From Yamagishiella unicocca (taxonomy: Eukaryota > Chlorophyta > Chlorophyceae > Chlamydomonadales > Volvocaceae): a stretch of 64,000 bases of DNA. Below the pieces are notes generated by a model that worked only from the letters and a program-made list of their open reading frames with translations, was not told where the DNA came from and searched no databases. Shown piece after piece: positions 34,294 through 47,145 of this stretch. The stretch lies in contig BDSL01000006.1 of the NCBI GenBank assembly GCA_003116995.1, positions 744,001 to 808,000 of the forward strand, given 5' to 3'. The position numbers were made by a program, and so were the translations under genes. Each line of letters begins with the position of its first letter. Position 1 is the stretch's first letter.

Positions 34294-37290
34294 GTTTAGC
34301 TAAGCAGTCCTTGGAGAACCTATTAATTTGAAGCGTCTAGCCGGCAACGCGGCAGCTAGTTGTAAAGCGTGGAACAGATTGATATAAGTATATTATTAAG
34401 TGAAGACCCTGAATGCAGTTGCTCTCGCTGCGTGTTCCTCCGTGAAAGGCACAGTCGAACGGTCTAAGGTCCGTACAACGAAAGTCCCCCGCGTTGCATA
34501 ACTTGCATTTGTGCGACAAGGGTGCACCCAGTAGGTAAGCATTATGAATTATTCATAACCGATGCAGTATAGCATGATTGCCGTGCTGAAGTCCAGTTTG
34601 AGTTCCGTCAGCCCCGCGGGGCGTTCGGCACTTCGAAGCTTGAGAGCCTCCTGGGGCCCATATCACAAATTGGTTTTCGCATGTGGGTCATTGGAGCGGT
34701 CGCTAAGACACCAGGCCCCTCTCGTCCCCACAGCTGCAGAGGGTTCGCGCCGGGCCGCAGCATTTCGCACTTCCGGCCCCCCCCCAATAAGATAGGGAAA
34801 TTACAGTGAGGAGTTAGATAACAGGGCAACGGCCATGGTTCACAGATTGGGTTTGGAGGGCCTGTCCGCCGGAGCCCTTTTGGGGAACGAGGTACCGCTG
34901 CGGACCTGGGAATACGCGAGCAAGCATGTGCTCTGAAGTGTGCGGTGGGTGATGAGCGTGAGGGTGAGCGTGAGGGTGAGCTGAACAAAGTCGGACAGGT
35001 CGAACTTGGCTCCTGATAACCTTCAGGTGAACTGCGGCACGGGGGTCTAAACACAGCCCGTATCCGGCACGGGCCAGGAGGCGTAATCCCTACTCGTGCT
35101 CGGTGGGGGCTTGCAGTCACCAGCTTGCCGCCAACCGGGAATCCAAGCGCTAGGTAGCCCATGCTCAAAGCTTTGGCCGGCAGCTGCTGGAGCAATGTCC
35201 GACGGGCGTGGGTTTCCTGGAAGCCAGCACTGGACATTCGCAGAGCCCTGCGTGCGCTGGAATTCAGGTGTCCGTTTAGCGGCCCCGGCGCGCCACCAAC
35301 GGACCCTGGTCGAGTGTGTCGCATGGCAGCATGAGGGAGTTGCAAACCGGCGCCACGCATCGGCTGGCTTAAACGCCAGATTGTCTTTAAGCGTCCTAAT
35401 GGCCAAACACCACTGCCAGCCACCCTTCCTTGCATATCCCTGGATATAATGGCCATCCAACCATTTCTTAGTACCAAAGTTGATGTGCTTTCCTCTGCTC
35501 ACATGTGGAAACCGCTTGTTGGCCGTTACACATGGCCACCTGGATAATTACAAGACCGCTCACGGAGCTGGAGGGGTTGAGAAGTTGTTGCGCGCCGACG
35601 CACACGAGCAAGCGAAACACAAGCAAGCGAGTGACAGCCACACCAGGGCAATCCCTCCCCCCCGCCCCTATCAAAATACTCCACGTACAGGACAACACTG
35701 CGGGAAACGCAGCATGCCCCTAACCCCTCGGGGGGTCTGGGGTAGGCGCCGCCCCGCTGAGCCCCTCACATACGGGCCGGGCAGGTCACGCACGCCGGCG
35801 GGTGGGCAACGCGCCGCGTAGTGCAAAACACACACGCGCTCGCACACGGCCGTCCTCCTCCCCTTGCACACATGCGTGCGCGCTGGCACACAGCTGAGCA
35901 GGATTACAACTTACATCGTAAATGACGCTACATTGTTTGGTACCGGTATGCGTTGCAATCCCCCTCCCAGGCGCTGCCGTTGGGGATACCGGAGGGACAC
36001 AGCAGGGCGCACCAGGGTGCGCCGTCTTACTGCTGGGGCGCCGACACCCATGCTGGGCCGTGAGCACCGCAGGATGTGAGCCGCCGGACCCTCAAAGCGC
36101 ACAGCTTGTCTTAGCCCATCAGCCCAGCACCATGTCATTAGCAATACCACTGCAAAACACACCCAGCACGTTTAAGACATGCGCGGGTCCAAAGGCCGCC
36201 TTTTTCGAGTTTTACGCACGGCTCGCGAGGCCCGCAGGATCCAGACCCGGATCCCGCACTCACATGAGCATTGCCACGCAGCCGGTCGCCTCAACCGCAA
36301 GCCCCGCGCTGAAGGAAACACACACCCGCATCAATATCCTACGTGCAACACCGACTGTGGCTCATATCCCCACACCCAAACCGGATAAAAAGTTCGTCCG
36401 CTCCCGCTTGGAACCCCAGCACCCCGGAGATGCCGATGGAGTTTCACCAACACACGCGATGCGGGGATGGCTACAGAGTATGCGCCAACAACAGCAATGG
36501 TACGGCAATCGCATGACAAGGACAGGATTAGTCGAGCTGTGGCCTCAGGGGCCAGCACGCCCTAGCAAGCCTCAGCACGGTGTCCCCGGCTCGGCCACAT
36601 CGTTTGCGGGTTCCGGCAGGCCCTCATGGTGATGTTCATCGGGCCGTGCCAATTTGTCTTCACCCCACATCAACCCCCACAATCTCCCACGCACACGCCT
36701 CGTCAAGCAAACGTTAAACCTGTCCTAATTACTCGGACACAGCCTTTTGCCCGTTATTACCAAGCCGACACGGCCTTCCCCCACAAATCCCCGGAGAAAG
36801 CAGCCCCCGGTTGCTGAACGGTCTGGGCTGATTTGGGCCTTTTGGTGGGACGGGAAAAGTCCAGGCCAGCGCCTACGACACACTGCCAGAGGCGTAAACA
36901 CATCCGCTTACGTCCGCAGAGCAGGGATGCAATGGATGCTGCGGCGCAAGCAGCCCAACTCGGCCCACCCGCAACTGCCAGCTGGCCCCGTAAGGGCGCG
37001 GCGGCGACGAAAGAGGCAAGAATCGATTGCCGCATGTAGAAACGGACGCTCTTTGGCAGATAGCCCATAAGATTTAGGCAGGCAGCCGCACCGCCCAGCT
37101 CGCGACCTCGGCGTTTGGAAACACAGCGCGACATTACCCCGGCATGCCCGGCGTCCGGCCCATGGCTGCGCATCGGCAGACGAGGCCAGGACGGGTTCCT
37201 TCAGGACGGGCTCCAGCGCACCACCCGCTGCGACCACGCGTGACGCCGTACTGCTATACCTCCGCGGAAATCAGCCACGCTGGCATACTG
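34294..37290. other. Long region without a resolved gene
   Basis: About 3 kb. Several minus-strand frames look partly coding: a start at 35502 (MSRGKHINFGTKKWLDGHYI), a stretch ending near 34608 with GGGRKCEMLRPGANPLQLWG, a DLPGPYV motif near 35780, and PKSYGLSAKERPF near 37080. They recall SHIPPO-type spacing, so a second, diverged or decayed PG-repeat gene is possible, but I could not join exons. One TACCGGTA lies at 35941-35948. Confidence 0.35.
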
Positions 37291-37510
37291 TTAACCTCGA
37301 CCACCCCCACCTTGCTGCCAGCCCATTATGCCGTTGCCGCCGCCGTAAGCCTGGCCACCCGCCTGGTGGTGCATCATGGCCTGTCCTTGCTGTTGTTGCT
37401 GCTGCTGTTGTTGCTGTTGCTGCTGTTGTTGCTGCTGTTGCTGCAGGAGCAACTGCTGCATACGCAGATCGTTGCCCCCCATCTGCATGGCGCCCTGTTG
37501 CTGTTGCTGC

Positions 37511-37550
<40 letters not shown>

Positions 37551-40500
37551 GCTGCTGCTGTTGCTGCTGCATACTCATGCCGCCGCCGTACTGGCCACCC
37601 ACGTCTGCACCTGGGGCCGCGAACAGAAGCGGGACCTCAGCGTCTAATATGACTCCGTGACACTGACGGAACCCACGACGCAAGCAGATGCTACCAGATC
37701 CACGCGAAAGCAAGGGGTGCAAACTCCCACGCCCAGGCCATCGACAAGGAATGGAATGCCATGCCTTGGCCGATCAGCACGTGCTGTTGGCAACATAAGG
37801 ATATCATATGTGCGATGCGGACAGGTCGCACGGATGCCGTACGACCACGCACACACTACCAGCTACGGGTCGTCGCGAGCTGGCGCGCCGTAACATACGT
37901 TCAGTACCCAACGGTGTTGCCCCCCGCGCTTCCGTACTTACGTTTGACCGCTGGCACCGCGCCCGGCACATCCAGCAGCCTGTCGAACGGCGGCAGCCGG
38001 CCCGACGTAGCGTCCGTCTCGAACTGGCCGCTAGTGACGTACTCCTCGAAATCCAGCAGGCAGCGCTCGTAGTGCGCACGCAGCGCTGCGGCCGCGGGCG
38101 TGTTGGGTTGGTTGGCGCTGGCTGGCGCCTGTGGATGGATGCCCTGGCTCACGCACACCTCCGGCCACAGCTGCTTCATTACCACGGTCTCATAGCCGCC
38201 GCGGAGGTGGACATCCAGGAAGAGCTGCGCAAAGGCGGAGGGTGGCGACGGTCCCGGGGAAATCAGGTTGGGCGGTGCCCAGGCAAGCCGGTATCTCCCT
38301 TTGCTAGCGTTCCTTCCCCAGTCCCTGCCCACTTAGGGCTTCGCCCGTCGTCCGCCACCAACTCACACTGGCACATCCTTCCGTTCCCTTCCTGGTTCCA
38401 GTTAGCACCTCTCCCCGGCCCCATCCTGGCCAAAATGGACCGAACCGCCTCTTCCAGCTCGTCCCCTAGATACGCGCACCTTGTGCAAGTCCACGTCCTT
38501 GCCTGCCAGCTGCGGCAGGCGGTAGCGCAGCACGCCACGGGACCGGTACCAGTTGACTAGCAGGTAACTGAACGACTCGCGCTGCGGCATAGCCTGCAGC
38601 AGGTGGTGCGCCACGGCGCGACGACCGCCAGGTATGCGGGTCGGCAGCGGCTGCGACAGCAAGTCGGGCGCCACTGGCCGGCCGTTGTCGTCTTCGTTGG
38701 CGCCGGCCATGGCCGCCTGCTGTTGCTGCTGCTGTTGTTGCTGCAACGCCGCCTGCTGTTGTTGCTGTTGCTGCTGTTGTTGTTGTTGCTGCTGGAGCAG
38801 CAGCTGCTGGCGCTGTTGCTGCAGAAGGAGCTCCTGCTGCTGGCGCTGCTGGAGCAGCTGCTGCTGCTGTTGCTGCAGCACCAACAACTGCTGCTGCGCC
38901 AGCAGGCCCTGTGCGCCGCCGCGCTGAACCATCTGCTGCAGCAGCTGCACTTGGGTAGCGGCAGGCAGGTGCGCAAGTTGCGCCTGCAGCTGCGCCAGCA
39001 ACGCGGCCGTCTGCCCAGTGGCGCCTCCGGCGCCCATGCCCTGCGAGGACGTCATCCGCGCCTGCTGTTGCGACTGCTGGAACAGCGCAATCTGGCGCTG
39101 CTGCAGGAACTGCTGCGCCTGCAGCTGCGACATGTTGTTGGGCATATTGACGTATTGCGGCTGCTGGAGCTGCTGCTGCGACGGCGGCTGCTGTTGCGGG
39201 TGGTCGTCGGGACGGCCCCGGCCGCCCTTGCCCTTCTTGCCGCGCCCACCGCGGGAACGGTGACCGCCGCCGCCCTCGCTCAGGTCTGCAGTGAGGAAAG
39301 TCCCCCGGGCATGGCAAGGAGCCATCAGGTATGACGTCAGGATGCAAGGAGTGAAGGGACCAGTACCCTGGGCCGTTGGCCGCAGCACAGGTCCCTAGAA
39401 CTGCGCCCGCCTATGCCCTATTCCATTCTTAGTGCCCATTCCTTGGAATGAGCCCCTTGCTGTCCTCTAGAGCTGCTGCGTTGCTTACCGCTATCGGTGT
39501 CACTCGGCTCGCTGGGCACGTACTCGTCGTCGTCCTCCTCGCCCATCTCCTGCACCAGCTTGGCCACCCGCTCTTTGGCCACGACCCGCTGCGTGCGCGC
39601 AGCCGCAGCTGCCGCCGCGGCCGCAGCTTCCGCCTCCGCAGCGCGCTTGCGCTCCTCCGCCAGGCGGCGCTCCGCCTCCGGGTCTATCTCGATGTCCCAG
39701 GGACACACCTGGAGAGCGGGGTTGGGGTTGGTGGGAACCCAGAGAGCTCACTCGGGTGTAGGTGGGCAGGAGCTTTTGCCAGCGCACCCAGCCTCCAGCT
39801 CGGCCTTTATATGTCTGGCCACACATCACGGACTTAACCCGCAACCGAACAGACAACGGCCCTGAGCTGCCTGCCATTCCTCTCCCGTTTGCAAAGTAAA
39901 GTAAAGCGTCCCTTCCCCGTGGTCCCTCCTCGCGATTGCTCCCATTCCTAGTCCCTGCCATCCCAAGCAAACACCACTGCCGGTTCACCCACCCGGCCCT
40001 GAGTGTTCTCCACGCCCGCCTTGTCCCATTCCACTGTGACGCTCTCCCAGGGGTCGAAGTCCTGGTGGTCCGGGGCCGAGGGCGCCCCCACGTTGAGGAT
40101 CTTGCCCTTGTACCAGCTGCCGCTGACCTTAGCGCCCTGCTTGCCGCCCACGTACATGCGGCAGCGGTCACCGGGCTGCCAGTCCTTCTCCCTGCACACC
40201 AAGACCCGGACATGCGTTTGTCAACTGGCCAGCTGGACGCGCAACAGGCAACAGTCAGATGCGTCCTTGCCCTCCCTAGCTCGCGACACATAACCGTAAC
40301 CCCACCCTGGCGTCCGCACCTGGCCTTGTCGAACACCTCAGACCTGATGACGTACTGCGGCAGCGTGTTGTCGATGTATAGCGGCAGCACCACCTCGCTC
40401 TGGAGCGGCAAGGAAGGGGTGTCAAGGGAGGACCCATTCTCGACATGCTGGGGTAGAACAAGGTACCAGAAAGATGCCACACGCAATAGCGTCTGTCCCG

Positions 40501-43500
40501 TGTCACGAACCAGACCACACTTAGCAGCGCCGCTACGTGCCATGCATGTCAAGGAACACACTTTCCAGATCCTCGACTGGTCCCAACTGGTCTCGTTCGT
40601 TCCCTGACCCCTCCCGTGACAAGCAACATTTAATGCGGCAAGCCGCAGATAGCTATGACGCTATCAACCCACCTTGGCCTCCTCAAACCGTGGCAGCGGC
40701 GCACGCAGCGGCGTGAGCAGCATCCACATGCACGGCGGCCGCGACGGCGGCGCCGGCGGCACTGCCGGCTCCCCGCCCTCGGCGTCGGAGCCCCTGGCCT
40801 GCTGTGCTGCAGCGGCCGCCGCCACCGCTGCAGCGGTTGCCGCCTCGGACTGCGGCATCAGAGGGTACCTGCACAACCGCAACCAAAAAAGGCGACAGCA
40901 AAGTTGTTGTCATCTAAGCATCAATCCTGAATGTTCGACGTTATATTGCCTTCCTTGGATTGCACCAGCGAGCGAATATAGAGAGTTTGCGTACACAACC
41001 CGGCTTAACCCTCCCGAGCTCCTTGAACATCTTCCCCCCCGTGTTGAGGTCATGTCGTATCCACAGCTTTCCTCGCTAATCGCCGGCCAGTTTCTGTCCT
41101 CCGTCTCCTATGCCATGTAGCCGGGTCTTCTAGTACGGGCCACCCCGCGTAGCCAGTACTCACGTGCGGTACGACAAACACGCGACGCGGTAGCGCTGCG
41201 CGAAGTGCATGGAGTTGACGCGCTCGCGGAGGCCGGCCAGCTCGCGCATGAAGGCCACGTCGCCGTGCGCCTGCGGACCAACGGCACCGAAAAAGAACAC
41301 AGCGTTGCGTTGCGGGGAGGTGTGGTCTCGGCCGAAGCAGATGCACTTATGCACGGACCGTAGGTCAGGCCCGCGCGGCTGGTCTCAGTCGCCCCAGAAA
41401 ACCCAACGAGCCCGACCCACCCGTGCCATCTGGAAGAATTTCTCGATGTGGTAGTAAATGCCAGTGCGCAGCACCACCACTGACTCGTTGGGGCCAGGGA
41501 AGTAGAGCGGGCACCTGCAGAATGCGGCGGTTGTGTGGACGCGGTCAGCGGCAACTCGATTCGGAGCCCAATACAGGGATTTTACATCCACAAACAGGAT
41601 GCAACAGGCCCACACAAGCATGTAACACAATCATTGCTTGCGTTTGGTTGTGCTCTGCGTCGCGATCCATCCCGTGACATAGCACTTTTCGATTGATCCC
41701 CATCCCCGCGCCAACACCCTCAGCCCTGCATCAGCGAGACAGGCCTCCTTTCAACGCGCGGCGACCCCGTTGCACGCTGGCACCTTGCGCCCAGCCCACG
41801 CCGCCACCCACCTGGCCTCGCTGACCCTCCGCTGGAACCCGGCGCGCGTCAGCACGAAGGGCGAGTCCGAGGTGTTGACGAACTGCTGCATCGCCAGCAC
41901 GTGCATCGCCACCTCCCGCACCGTGTGCGCCGGATCTCGGAGGCTGGCGATCCACGCCTCGCGAACCTGCGCCGTCCACGCTTCCCGCAGGGCGCCCACC
42001 TTGCACAGCATCTCCTCCAGAGCGAGCACCACCTCCGCGCCGCTGAAGCGGGGGACGCGTCCCTGCGCGGCGTCGCCCTCTTGCTCGCCCGCCTCCCGAG
42101 CCGCCTTGTAGTTGTACTGGCGGCAGTTTACGGTTCGGTAGACAAATGCGGCGCAGCGACGTCAGTGCGGAGCAGGCACACTGGAGGCGTGCAGCGGGCC
42201 GTGCAGGGCGTGCAGGGCTGTAGCACACACACACACACGCAGTTCCCTGGCGGCCCGCTGCATGCCAGGAAAGCGTGTGCTGAGTGCTACAGCCCTGCGA
42301 TTTAGGTTCTATGCAAGGTAAACGCGCCCTTCCGGTTCCGCTTCCTGCTCCGCCGACCCTGCTCCCAGTCCTCACCCGCAGGAGGTCCAGCAGCTCTCCC
42401 ATCCGGGTGGACCAGCCCGAGGCCTGCAGCCAAAAATCGACCTCGCCGAGGACTGTCTCCAGCGCGTTGCATATACGATCCTCAAGCACAAGCGGCACGC
42501 GTGGCACCCCGGGCTGGTGGGGCAGCTGTACGGAGGAGCGGAAGGCAAAATTAGGAAGGTATCAAAGTGCTGTTGGTTAATTGGGCCCCACCGGCTGTTT
42601 GCACGGGACTCAACAGCGACTCACGACGGGATATAGTTGACGCTATGGCATGCCGAGCGAGGCGTGAAGTAGGTGTGGGTGTGTAGTCAAAACCCAGATG
42701 GGCACCAACCGACAACGCACAGACACCAGCCTTTCTGACGGACAACGAGAAGCCAGCGAATGTCCCCTTCGCACCATGTTCAGGTTGCCCCGCAGCAGCG
42801 GTGACAGCAGGCTGCGGTAGCCGTTGGCGCGGCGCGCCTCCAGGTCAGCCGCATCCCAGGGAATCGTGGCGCGAGACAGCTCATCATCGTCCGCATCTCC
42901 CGCCTCGTGAACCGGGCCTGCGAGGAAGGCCACGACGCGTGCGCCCGCACAGCACAGGGCAGGAGCGGCCGGATGGAGACGCGGTTGGTGGCGGACATTC
43001 GGCACGGCGCACAAGTCAAGTTGCCTCCTTGTATATAGCGTAAGCAAGTCCTCCGATCAATTGATGCCCGCTCAGAAGTTGACTAGTCGTGATCACGGTA
43101 CCATCGCCGTGGATATAAGTCCTTCACCCGTATACGGGTTGTCAGCATCTAGATTTCAGCGTAGGGTTGGATTCAGCTTGGAGAGTGCTATCAGGACGTG
43201 TTTTTCGCTCACACGGCACGCACCCGTGGTAAGCTTCTTGGGCACCCGGATGCTCTCCACCAGGCGGAGCAGTGGCGCCTCGCGGCCAATGCCACCACTG
43301 CGCAGCCACTCCCGCAGCTCCACCAGCTGCTCGCCCTCGTACCTGGTGGGGATGGGCGGGGCATCATGACAAGCGCAAGGGATGGGCGAGGTTTGCGATC
43401 CGACGTAGACTCCTATCATCCACGACGCGGCCAAGTAAACCTACGGACAGCCCGAGGCGGCCTCTCGCTGAAAACCGCCTTATACGGAGCTTTCAAGAGG

Positions 43501-46500
43501 CATCCAACCCCGACCCATGGTTTCGGAGATCCTGGCCCCGAACATTCGAGGGCGCATGACTCACCATCCCCATTTGCTGCCGTCCGCCAGCTCCACGTAT
43601 AGCCGCCATGCGCCAGCGTTGGCGCCGAATGCCCAGTACCGCCGGCCACGAACGTCGGTACCGACCGGCTTACGGAGGCCCAACCTGCCAGGAACACAGG
43701 GACAGGTGCCAGCCGTTCAGAGTTGCATTTGGACAAATTGGATAACGCCCTACAACTTCCACTGTCACGGCCCCTGCCTGACGTGGACGGCCCCCACCAC
43801 AACCCCCTTTGCGCGCTCTCGCCCAAATCCCCGAACCGCCCGACACAAGGGCTCACTTGCAGCTGTCCATCCATCGGATCCAAAAGTCCGGGTCCTCCGC
43901 CTCAATCGGCCCCGCCGGCACCGCGGGCCGCACCAGCCCCTCCAGCGCCCGCCGCACGGCGCCGTCGTCGCCCGACGCCAGCGACACGCCCGCTGACGAC
44001 ATCGCGCGCACCGGCACCGACAGCACTTCCACTCGCGCATTGATGTGCTCCCGCAGGACATCTGATGCGAGCGCCAGCTCAATAAGGCCCCGCAGGATAG
44101 CCAGCTTGGAGCGGGGTGGTAGAAGCACGTACTCGCGCGTCTTGAGCGTCTCAGCGGCGGCCTGACGATTAAAACAACGTAAGAGTGGCGAAGTGCAACG
44201 GAAGAAACGTCGTTTGGGTACCGAGAGTTGGGACGGAAATGACTACGACATCGACGTGGCGGGTGCACAGCTGTGGTACTTGCCGGCGGAACGTGGGGTA
44301 AAGTGAGCAAACCCCCGGCCCCAGCACACCTTGGCCTCCGCGCCCACCACTTCCGTCAAGGCGCCATTGATTGCCGACGCAGTGCGCTCCACCCAGTTCT
44401 CCGTCTTGGCCTCGTCGGCCATCAGCTTGGACTGCGTTGGCAAGCAAGCGGATATGAGGGATGCACGGATGCCATGCGGCGCGGGAGTACGGACGTACAG
44501 AAACCGGGAGCAAACTGGGATGCACTTTGGCACTGCACAACTGGGGCTCACAGAGCGACTCCCCGGATAAGGATCCCGCAATACGGCCGGCTCAAGCCCT
44601 TGCCCCACACCTCCTGCGGCAGCTCCTGCTTGCGCGGCGCGTGGCCGTCCACCATTCGCAGCAAGCCTGCGTGCAAGTCGCGCAGCAGCGCCGCTGAGGC
44701 AATGTAGTCCATGTCCACCAGGGCGCCGGTATCGTACAGCACGTCGCCGTCGCTGTCTGTCCGCGGGGTGCCGTCGGGGTTGCGCAGCGGCAGCGGGCCG
44801 GGCATGAGGGCCGACTCCAGCGCCCGGATGGGCACCGGCGGCAGCTGTAGCATAAAGGCAAACGTCTGCGGGAAGGGCACCACGATTGCACATTTGCGTT
44901 GGCGAGATGGGGCTGGGCCGATTGGCTGACTGAACCACCGCATTCGCTAGCAGCTCTCCCCGCTTACTTCCTCGCCTAACGCCGATAGCACCCGTGCCGG
45001 CTTCAGCCTCTCCCGCTCCGTCTCCTCCAGGCCAGGCCCGGCCCTTAACCTTTCTCTGCCTAACGCACTCACCATGCACATCTCCCACACCGCCAGGACC
45101 TCGGGCACCATGTCCGGGTCCACCCGCCACTCCGCAACCAGCTCGGGCGGGTCGCCGCGCGCCGAATCTGCCGCCGCCAGGGCCGCCTGGTGCTCGGCGC
45201 GCCGCCGCTGCCAGCGCGCAGCACGGCGCTGGTGCTTCAGCTCGCCGCGCTCGCCGGTGCTCAGGCCAGCGTACATGCCCTTGGGTGTCCAGGGAGGGTG
45301 CACGCGCAGGAGAGGTAACCAGGAAGCGACAGGCAAGACGTAAATGTGAAGGTCAAGCCGATCCATGCCGAAAACTGTGCAGCTGAAGGGATACCACACC
45401 GTCATTGCATAGCTCCCGACCGTATGGAGGCTTCGCTGGCATACTGTCTCGCGGCCCCAGAAGCACCCCATTGTACCGCGGGCAGGAGACCATGCTGGGA
45501 TTTGGGAATACCCATCTTTTGAGCGTCGATATTTGTGAAATTTGCTCAAGCCTCGCCCACCTGACCCATCTCATCCCCCTCGTCGCTGAGGTCGCTGTCG
45601 CCATCCTCGTCCTCGCCCCAGTCGTCCCCTTCCTCGTGTTGGAAGTCATCGTATTCATCCAGATCGGGCTCCTCATCGCCCACGCAACCATCCAGCTCAG
45701 AGGCCGTGCCAGCTGCCGCTACGACTGCCCCACCAGGTGTCAGCGACCGGCTACGGTGTGCGGATGCGCTGGCGTACGCCGCTGCACCACTAGGGCGGCC
45801 GCCACGGCCTCCACCGCGCCCGCCACGGCCTTTTACAGGAACCTATTCGACGGGCGAGAAGGACGGGTTAAGTTGACATATATTGGGATTGCGAACAGAA
45901 GCCGAGTCCTTCTACCCGTGAATGAGGTCCCGCGCGCGCGACGTTGACGCAATGAGCCGGTGACAGGCACACATCTTCTGCGGAGTATAAGTTTCCGCTA
46001 TGGGCAAATAAGACACAATGGTGACATATGGCCACATCGCACCCACCTTGACCTCTACTTCTTCATCCATCTCTTCCTCGCCTGGATCGCGCAAACCCAA
46101 ACCACAGGTTAAGGGGCGGGATTTGGGAACGTTTGCGGGCATGGTACCAATTGTAGTAACAGCACTTGTGGTGTTGGAGCGCAGGATGCACTGATGCAAG
46201 CCCGAGGTTGGCATCCCCGACATGCATGCATCGCAATGGACGCCGCTGCGGTAGTGCCGCGGCTGCGGCTGGAGGGATCCACCGCTATTGTAGGTCCACG
46301 TATGCCGTATATACAACCTCGGGTAAGCGTGCCAGCCCCGCATCCCGAGCATCACCATACGCCGTGGCCACCGCCCCGTCACAGCTGCGGCCTGATACGC
46401 TATGGCCAGCACGTGGACGACAGCCGGATACAGGCGGCCGGCACCGCCTGCCTTCTGGCCCTCTACAGACCAACAACACGCAGGCCAACCGTGACCGCGC

Positions 46501-46796
46501 CCCAAATGTGCTGCTATAGGTTTGCAGTGGCATTGGCACCGGGCGATGTGGGAATTGTACACAAAGAGCAGCTCCTGGGCATCAGCAGCTCCTGGGCATG
46601 TCGCGCACGCGCATTCACCTGTGCCGCTCGTCCGCTTTCGCTTTGGGCCGCCGCCTGCGGCACCCCCGCCACGGCGACCACGTCCGCCCCCACCCATCAC
46701 CCCGGCACCGGGCGGGGCTGGCCCTGCGCCTACAAGCTGCTCTGGCGGCGGCCTGCGCTGCGCCAGGACGCCTGCCGCGATCTGCTGCAGCTCCAT
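37291..46796 (-). CDS. DDT-WHIM-Tudor-like-ARID chromatin protein with polyglutamine tracts
   Basis: Twenty-one exons join in phase over 9.5 kb to 1,498 residues: 46796-46619, 46081-46043, 45829-45561, 45279-45073, 44865-44611, 44431-44330, 44161-43857, 43684-43565, 43342-43224, 42917-42775, 42525-42376, 42116-41812, 41514-41421, 41270-41164, 40868-40673, 40399-40320, 40191-39993, 39708-39489, 39285-38480, 38224-37942 and 37610-37291. In order: a Gly/Arg-rich start with PKRKR (nuclear signal), an RGG stretch and an acidic block; a DDT domain (about 219-316); WHIM1 (LPPRSKLAILRGLIELAL, about 363); WHIM2/3 (GTDVRGRRYWAFG, then WYEGEQLVELREWL); a Tudor-like stretch (WQPGDRCRMY, SGSWYKGKI, then CPWDIEID); polyQ; an ARID domain (about 1255-1375, LPQLAGKDVDLHK, LRGGYETVVMKQLWPEV, LRAHYERCLLDFE); and a second polyQ. 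DDT/WHIM proteins are partners of ISWI remodellers, and ARID binds DNA, so a remodelling role is inferred. Confidence 0.82.
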
Positions 46797-47145
46797 GAGC
46801 AGCGGCGGCGGGGTAATACGCGACCGCTGCGAAGGGTGTGGTGAAGGTTATAGCTGTTAGTACCATGAACCAAATGGCCATCGCAAGACTTGTTTCCGTG
46901 ATAATTCGCGCGAAACGTTGACATCGTATAGCATCAAATTGTTATCGGCATCGCGATGGCAAGTGCCGTTAGACGTTGTGATCATATACCAAGTATTTTC
47001 ATTCCTTCCGCCGCGACAGACCACCATATTCCTTCCCTCTGCACGGCCCCCCATGGATTTTGGGTCTGACACACGCATACACTGCCCTGCTCAGGCCATT
47101 ACGGTTCACCGAACACGGGTCGTGACATTTGCCCAGATCAGCGCT
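46797..47145. other. Spacer between the RFD-like gene and the DDT/ARID gene
   Basis: 349 bases between two genes on the same (minus) strand. It must hold the 3' end of the RFD-like transcript and the DDT/ARID promoter. It is AT-richer than the genes, with no clear TATA box. Confidence 0.5.

Noticed and set aside
35922..36632. Plus-strand ORF of 236 codons
   Set aside because: Composition looks like spacer, with no motif or family resemblance and no splice context.
38603..39334. Plus-strand leucine-rich ORF of 243 codons
   Set aside because: Antisense of the CAG/CAA polyglutamine exon of the DDT/ARID gene.
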